Below, one piece after another: positions 61,220 to 64,000 of a DNA stretch of 64,000 nucleotides. This stretch comes from Caulobacterales bacterium (GTDB lineage: Bacteria; Pseudomonadota; Alphaproteobacteria; Caulobacterales; Caulobacteraceae). Both the position numbers and the translations under genes were made by a program. Location: positions 124,001 to 188,000 of the forward strand of contig JAEKKJ010000016.1 of the NCBI GenBank assembly GCA_019510435.1. The letters are read 5' to 3'. The first letter of the stretch is position 1; each line of letters opens with the position of its first letter. The notes beneath the pieces were generated by a model, which saw nothing but the letters and a program-made list of their open reading frames with translations, did no database searches and was not told the DNA's origin.

Positions 61220-62401
61220 CTACGCCGCCTGCAGCGACGGCAGGTCGTGCAGCGCCGGCTCCAGGCCCGCGCCCATCAGGTCGATGAAGTTGTCGCGGTA
61301 GAAGGCCCGCTTCGCCCGCTCCGAGGCGTCCGCCAGGCTGTCGTTGAAGCGCTTCAGCGGATTGCGCCCGCCCTCCACGTGCGGGAAATCGGACGAGAAC
61401 AGCACCATCTCCTCGCCGGAGTTGGCCATGATCCAGGCCACGTCCTCATGCGGATAGGGCGTCACCCGCAGCTGCCGTCGCAGGATGGCGCTGGGGGTGT
61501 CGGAGAGCTTCTGCAGGCGTTCTTCGCGCCCGAAGGCGGCGCAGCCGGAATCCAGGAACTTCATCAGGCTGGGCAGCCACGACCCGCCCAGCTCGATGGC
61601 CCCGAACTTCAGCCGTGGGAAGCGGTCGAACACGCCGTCGATCACCAGGGCCGAGAGCGTCTGCCAGACCGACAGCGGGATCGCCATGAAGGTCAGGGAG
61701 GTGAAGTTCTCGTCCCCGCCGTGGAAGTCCTTCACGAAGGGCAGGCCGTTTTCCAGATAGTCCTTGTGCATCTTCTCCTCGCCGCCGACGTGGAAGAGGA
61801 TCGGCAGCCCCGCCTCCTCAGCCAGCGCCCACAGCGGGTCCAGCTCCACATGGCTGGGCGAGAAGCCCGGCGGATGGCGCGACGGCACGACCAGGCCCTT
61901 GGCGCCCAGGGCGATGGCCTCGCGGGCGATCTGCGGCGCGCGCTGGCGGTCGACGAGCGGCACATAGCCGGTGGCCAGCAGGCGGCGGTCGACCGAGCAG
62001 AACTCGGTCATCATCCGGTTGTGGGCCCGCGCCGCCTCCAGGGCCAGCTCCACCTCGCCCATCTGCTCAAGCCCGAAGTTGGAGAGGCAGGCGGTGGTGA
62101 AGACCAGCTGGCTGGCGAAGCCCAGGCAATCCAGGGTCCGGGGCCGATCATCGGCCCGGAAGGCGCCCAGGGCCTCGTAGTTCTTGCGCAGCAGGATATT
62201 GGCCTCGGCGCCGGCGCGGAACTCGGGGTCCTGCTGGCGCTCGGCGGCCTTGGCGAACCACTCGGGCAGCACGTCCTTGCGGCCGGTCTTCTCCACGAAC
62301 GCCTCGCGGAATTTCGGGTCCAGGTAGCGGTTGATCGTGCCCGGCAGCTCCATGATGTGGCTGTCGGCGTCATGGACGGTCTGGCCTTCGACGTAAGCCA
62401 T
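61220..62401 (-). CDS. Amidohydrolase family protein (metal-dependent, TIM-barrel)
   Basis: [12 protein letters not shown]...LPILFHVGG...[18 protein letters not shown]. Confidence 0.9.
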   Translation of the reverse strand: MAYVEGQTVHDADSHIMELPGTINRYLDPKFREAFVEKTGRKDVLPEWFAKAAERQQDPEFRAGAEANILLRKNYEALGAFRADDRPRTLDCLGFASQLVFTTACLSNFGLEQMGEVELALEAARAHNRMMTEFCSVDRRLLATGYVPLVDRQRAPQIAREAIALGAKGLVVPSRHPPGFSPSHVELDPLWALAEEAGLPILFHVGGEEKMHKDYLENGLPFVKDFHGGDENFTSLTFMAIPLSVWQTLSALVIDGVFDRFPRLKFGAIELGGSWLPSLMKFLDSGCAAFGREERLQKLSDTPSAILRRQLRVTPYPHEDVAWIMANSGEEMVLFSSDFPHVEGGRNPLKRFNDSLADASERAKRAFYRDNFIDLMGAGLEPALHDLPSLQAA

Positions 62402-62416
62402 GGTCATCCTCCCTGG

Positions 62417-63067
62417 ATGCGCGGTTCTTTTGCCCCACATTCCGGACCTTCGAATCCCGGCCGTCAAGAGTCGGATCTTGCGTTCTGGGCGCGCCACCCC
62501 GTCGAGGTTGCCCGCGACCTGATCGGCTGGTCGGTGTTCGTGGACGGCGTCGGCGGGCGCATCGTGGAGACCGAGGCCTATCACCACGAGGACCCCGCCT
62601 CGCACAGCTACCCCGGTCCCACGCCCCGTAACGCCGTGATGTTCGGGCCCCAGGCGCACGTCTATGTCTACCGGTCCTACGGCATCCACTGGTGCATGAA
62701 CTTCGTCTGCTGGGGCGAGGCGCCGGGCGGGGCGGTGCTGATCCGCGCCCTGGAGCCCACCGCGGGTCTCGAGACCATGCACGAGCGTCGCGGCGTCGCC
62801 GATCCGCGGGCGCTCTGCTCCGGCCCAGGCAAGCTGTGCCAGGCGCTGGGCGTCACCTTCGCCCTGAACGGCCGCTCGGCCCTGGAGCCCCCGTTCGCGC
62901 TGGTCGAGGGGCCCGCCGCCGGGGTGGTCGTCGGCCCCCGCATCGGCATCACCAAGGCGGCCGAAAAGCCCTGGCGCTTCGGCGAGGCCGGCTCAAGGTT
63001 CGTGAGCCGGCCGTTTGCCATCACCTCTCCCCCGAGCGGCGCAGCCGCGAAGAGAGGGAGAGGGTAG
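62417..63067 (+). CDS. DNA-3-methyladenine glycosylase (MPG/AAG type)
   Basis: [67 protein letters not shown]...[18 protein letters not shown]. Confidence 0.93.
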   Translation: MRGSFAPHSGPSNPGRQESDLAFWARHPVEVARDLIGWSVFVDGVGGRIVETEAYHHEDPASHSYPGPTPRNAVMFGPQAHVYVYRSYGIHWCMNFVCWGEAPGGAVLIRALEPTAGLETMHERRGVADPRALCSGPGKLCQALGVTFALNGRSALEPPFALVEGPAAGVVVGPRIGITKAAEKPWRFGEAGSRFVSRPFAITSPPSGAAAKRGRG

Positions 63068-63193
63068 GGAGAGGGCTGGCACGGGACAGGCGGTTCCACC
63101 GGCGGGACACCGAGGGCCCTCGCCGTCCTGTCTCGGTCGCCCAGACAGCCCTCTCCCTACCCTCTCCCTCTCTCGCTACGCTTGGGGGAGAGG
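63024..63193. repeat. Long imperfect inverted repeat, ~50-bp arms
   Basis: CCTCTCCCCCGAGCG...GAGAGGGAGAGGGTAGGGAGAGGGCTG (63024-63078) and CAGCCCTCTCCCTACCCTCTCCCTCTCTCGC...GCTTGGGGGAGAGG (63146-63193). Confidence 0.85.
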
Positions 63194-63198
63194 AGATT

Positions 63199-63681
63199 TC
63201 AGAGTTGCGCCAGCATGTAGTCCGCCGAGGAGACGCGGAATTCGCCGCCCTGCTCGACGTTCAGCTCGCTCACCACGCCGTCCTTGACGATCACGGAGTA
63301 GCGCTGCGAGCGCAGGCCCATGCCGAAGCGGCTGCCGTCCATCTCCAGGCCCACGGCCTTGGTGAAGTCGCCGTTGCCGTCGGCCAGCATGACGATGTCC
63401 TCGCCCACCGCCTGGTCCTCGCCCCAGGCGCGCATGACGAAGCCGTCGTTGACCGAGAGGCATGCGATCACGTCGACGCCCTTGGCCTTCAGGTCCGGCG
63501 CGTGCTGCTTGAAGCCCGGCAGGTGCTTGGCCGAGCAGGTGGGCGTGAAGGCGCCCGGCAGGGCGAACAGGGCCACGGTCTTGCCCTTGAAGAACTCCTC
63601 GGTGGAGACCGGCTTGGGTCCCTCCGCGGTCGCCTGGGAGATGGTGACGTTGGGGATCTTGTCGCCGACTTTGATCGTCAT
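63199..63681 (-). CDS. Peroxiredoxin (AhpC/TSA, Prx5-like)
   Basis: MTIKVGDKIPNVTISQ...GKTVALFALPGAFTPTCSAKHLPGFKQHAPDLKAKGVDVIACLSVNDGFVMRAWG. Confidence 0.95.
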   Translation of the reverse strand: MTIKVGDKIPNVTISQATAEGPKPVSTEEFFKGKTVALFALPGAFTPTCSAKHLPGFKQHAPDLKAKGVDVIACLSVNDGFVMRAWGEDQAVGEDIVMLADGNGDFTKAVGLEMDGSRFGMGLRSQRYSVIVKDGVVSELNVEQGGEFRVSSADYMLAQL

Positions 63682-63818
63682 GGGGAGCTCCTTCGAAGGT
63701 CCGGACGAGCCTGATAACCGAGAACCTAGGGGTGACGTAACCACGATTTCTGCGAGCGGCGCTCCGCGGGCGGCAGTTCTCCTTGAAGTCGTCACGATGC
63801 GGGGGGATTCTACGGGCG

Positions 63819-64000
63819 ATGGAAGGCGTCTTCTTGTCGGGCCAGCTCCTCATCGCCATGCCGGGGATCGGCGATCCGCGGTTCGAGCGTTCGCTCATCC
63901 TGATCTGTGCGCACGACGCCCAGCATGCCATGGGCGTGGCGCTCAACCGGCCGATCGAGGGCCTGACCATTCCCGAGCTGCTTGAGCGGCTGGAGATCCC
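63819..64000 (+). CDS. YqgE/AlgH family protein, truncated by window end
   Basis: FLSGQLLIAMPGIGDPRFERSLILICAHDAQHAMGVALNRPIEGLTIPELLERL. Confidence 0.92.
   Translation, partial: MEGVFLSGQLLIAMPGIGDPRFERSLILICAHDAQHAMGVALNRPIEGLTIPELLERLEI

Noticed and set aside
61247-62416. N-terminal ~390 codons of the 61247-63067 ORF as a two-domain protein
   Set aside because: This part is antisense to the well-supported amidohydrolase; only the MPG part from about 62417 looks like real protein.

Overview
High-GC alphaproteobacterial chromosome, most likely Caulobacteraceae (Phenylobacterium/Caulobacter-like). This is inferred from a CcrM-type methyltransferase, the ATP-synthase operon order and the gcv operon; I could not run a database search. 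Most of the window is ordinary housekeeping: argS, ispH, thrB, rnhA, rnhB, a gcvT-gcvH-x-gcvPA-gcvPB operon behind a tandem glycine riboswitch, atpI-B-E-F'-F, smc, a DsbA-like gene, a DUF721 gene, mutY, ccrM, tag, mpg, a Sua5/TsaC-type gene, ygfZ and dihydroorotase, plus three hybrid histidine kinases, LysR/MarR/HTH regulators and several secreted hypotheticals. The most interesting accessory signals are: (1) a headless polymorphic-toxin module at 15929-17019, where a Tox-REase-5-like nuclease tip is joined by a TGATG overlap to an Imm52-like immunity gene; (2) a three-copy, ~115 bp, CTAG-bounded intergenic repeat (9536-9652, 17016-17127, 52836-52951). Each copy carries two GANTC (CcrM) sites in a hairpin, those sites vary only at N, and the element ends supply the stop codons of neighbouring genes; (3) a degenerate RNase HI-like protein (2131-2583) that has lost the catalytic acidic residues, close to a true rnhA; (4) an extra gene of unknown function inside the gcv operon; (5) a 26-bp perfect palindrome upstream of a MarR gene; (6) a CtrA-box-like site and a GANTC upstream of ccrM; (7) a secreted protein built from five four-cysteine repeats. 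Family names are from sequence-motif recognition only.
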